DNA of 14,329 bases, from positions 1-14,329 of the forward strand of contig JAJRTI010000322.1 in assembly GCA_024278415.1 (NCBI GenBank), in the 5' to 3' direction. How positions within the stretch are numbered: the stretch's first letter is position 1; the number at the start of each line of letters is the position of its first letter. Shown in pieces: positions 13,214 through 14,329 of this stretch. Both the position numbers and the translations under genes were made by a program. The notes under the pieces were generated by a model. That model made no database searches and was not told the DNA's origin. It saw only the letters and a list, made by a program, of their open reading frames with translations. The stretch comes from Planctomycetota bacterium. GTDB lineage: Bacteria; Planctomycetota; Brocadiia; JAJRTI01.

Positions 13214-14269
13214 ATGCCCAAGAAGCCGCTCAAAGTCGCCGTCATCGGTGTTGGCGGGATTGCCCGCAGCCACAACCCCGGTTGGGTCACGCTCCAAAAC
13301 GAAGGCAAGGTCGAACTGACCGCGTTCTGTGACGTGAGCGAGGATATCGTGGCCGCGCAGGCCGCGCACTTCGGCGTCGAGCGCACGTATACGGACTACA
13401 AGAAGCTCCTCAAGTCCGAGAAGCTTGACATCGTCGACGTGTGCACGCCCAACGCGTTCCACTGCCCCATCACCTGCGCCGCGCTCAAGGCCGGCGCGAA
13501 CGTGATCTGCGAGAAGCCCATGGCGCCTACGCCGCGGGAAGCCAAGAAGATGGCCAAGACCGCGGAGGAGACCGGGCTGAACCTCATGATCGCACAGCAC
13601 ATGCGGTGGATGGAGGCGGCGAAGACGCTAAAGACCATGTGCGACGCGGGCGCGTTGGGCGAGGTGTATTACACCCGCGCGCAAGCGTTGCGCCGGCGAT
13701 GGGTGCCGGCCAGGGCGTCGTTCTACACCAAGGCCATCTCCGGCGGCGGGCCCATGATCGACATCGGCGTGCACATCCTCGACCTCGCGTACTACCTCAT
13801 GGGCTGCCCTGAGCCGGTGACCGTGTCCGGCATGGCCGAGTGCAAGCTCGGCAAGCGCAAAGACATCAAGGGCCTCTGGGGCGAGTGGGACCGGGACGCG
13901 TATGAGGTCGAGGACTTCGCGGTGGGGCTCGTGCGGTTCGACAACGGCGCCATGCTCACGCTCGAGACGAGCTGGCTCGCGAACATGCAGGAGAAGGAGC
14001 GCATGGCGATCCAGCTCTACGGCACGGAGGGCGGCGCGGCATACCCCGAGAACGAGCTGTACACCGAGAAGAACCGCGTGCTGATCGACGCGGACATCGA
14101 GAAACCCGATCAGAAGGAGCGGCCCCATCACCAAGAGTTGCGCGCATTCACGGACGCGCTCCTCGCCGGCAAGCCGTCCCCCATCCCACCGCAGCAGTCG
14201 GTGAACGTGATTCGCATGCTCGAGGGCGTTTACCGCTCGCAGGAAGCGGGCAAGGAAGTGCGCGTGTAA
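13214..14269 (+). CDS. Gfo/Idh/MocA family NAD(P)-dependent oxidoreductase
   Basis: The product is 351 residues, typical of the family, starting at an ATG with AGGGA eight bases upstream. The Rossmann fold has the dinucleotide loop GVGGIA (12-17) and an acidic residue, D40, after the second strand, which favours NAD. The catalytic EKP motif is E100-K101-P102 (CEKPMAPT). The C-terminal substrate domain carries GGGPMIDIGVHILD, with D183 and H187 in the usual substrate-binding places. Family members oxidize or reduce sugars, inositols and related polyols; this one has no visible signal peptide and should be cytosolic. It has its own candidate promoter. The substrate cannot be read from the sequence, and no transporter or partner enzyme lies next to it inside the window. 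Confidence 0.93.
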   Translation: MPKKPLKVAVIGVGGIARSHNPGWVTLQNEGKVELTAFCDVSEDIVAAQAAHFGVERTYTDYKKLLKSEKLDIVDVCTPNAFHCPITCAALKAGANVICEKPMAPTPREAKKMAKTAEETGLNLMIAQHMRWMEAAKTLKTMCDAGALGEVYYTRAQALRRRWVPARASFYTKAISGGGPMIDIGVHILDLAYYLMGCPEPVTVSGMAECKLGKRKDIKGLWGEWDRDAYEVEDFAVGLVRFDNGAMLTLETSWLANMQEKERMAIQLYGTEGGAAYPENELYTEKNRVLIDADIEKPDQKERPHHQELRAFTDALLAGKPSPIPPQQSVNVIRMLEGVYRSQEAGKEVRV

Positions 14270-14286
14270 GGAGATAGCAGCCCTCT

Positions 14287-14329
14287 CTTACTCCTCGTCT
14301 TACTCTTAGTCTTACTCTTAGTCTTACTC
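14287..14329. repeat. 12-bp tandem repeat running off the window edge
   Basis: Units of CTTACTCTTAGT start at 14299, 14311 and 14323 (the last cut by the window end), preceded by a degenerate unit, CTTACTCCTCGT, at 14287. The array begins about 18 bases after the Gfo/Idh/MocA stop codon. The strand bias, pyrimidine-rich on plus and purine-rich on minus, is marked. Total length is unknown. Confidence 0.85.

Overview
This is a GC-rich bacterial chromosomal window with ten protein genes, roughly 80% coding, and five gene-free gaps of 300 to 630 bases filled largely with structured repeats. I cannot name the organism. The mix of a secreted family-20 glycosidase, a Gfo/Idh/MocA dehydrogenase, a ferredoxin-tailed aldo/keto reductase and an HpaI-type aldolase, with repeat-rich spacers, is the sort of content seen in environmental Planctomycetota, Hydrogenedentota, Armatimonadota or related lineages. 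That placement is inference only.

Layout, left to right. Bases 1-534 hold no gene; they carry one copy of a 95-bp repeat and a 273-bp foldback element. A POTRA/FtsQ-type membrane protein gene follows (535-1437), outside any visible division cluster. Bases 1438-1833 carry the second 95-bp repeat copy, a 29-bp tandem array and a candidate promoter. Next is a tight three-gene unit (1834-4713): a LarA-like racemase-family protein, a small nucleoside-deoxyribosyltransferase-fold protein and RlmN, joined by a 1-base gap and a 4-base overlap. A response regulator with an HD-GYP output domain (4900-5958) comes next. Its stop codon lies inside the terminal inverted repeat of a 249-bp hairpin-rich element (5955-6203).

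On the minus strand, reading leftward, an aldo/keto reductase with two [4Fe-4S] motifs (10517-9360) is followed after 134 bases by a large exported GH20 glycosidase (9225-6295), which ends at a candidate terminator. A 631-base repeat-bearing gap separates these from an HpcH/HpaI aldolase (11946-11149, minus). The aldolase is divergent from queE (12249-12983), and a Gfo/Idh/MocA oxidoreductase (13214-14269) follows. The window ends in a 12-bp tandem repeat that runs off the edge.

Functionally, the GH20 enzyme, aldo/keto reductase, aldolase, Gfo/Idh/MocA and LarA-like proteins fit a saprophyte that breaks down amino-sugar glycans and processes sugar acids, but no complete pathway is present. 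RlmN (rRNA methylation) and QueE (queuosine/7-deazaguanine precursor) are housekeeping RNA-modification genes. The HD-GYP protein implies cyclic-di-GMP signalling. I see no defence system, phage, transposase, CRISPR array, tRNA or rRNA. The most unusual content is non-coding: at least three families of palindromic or repeated elements placed against gene ends.
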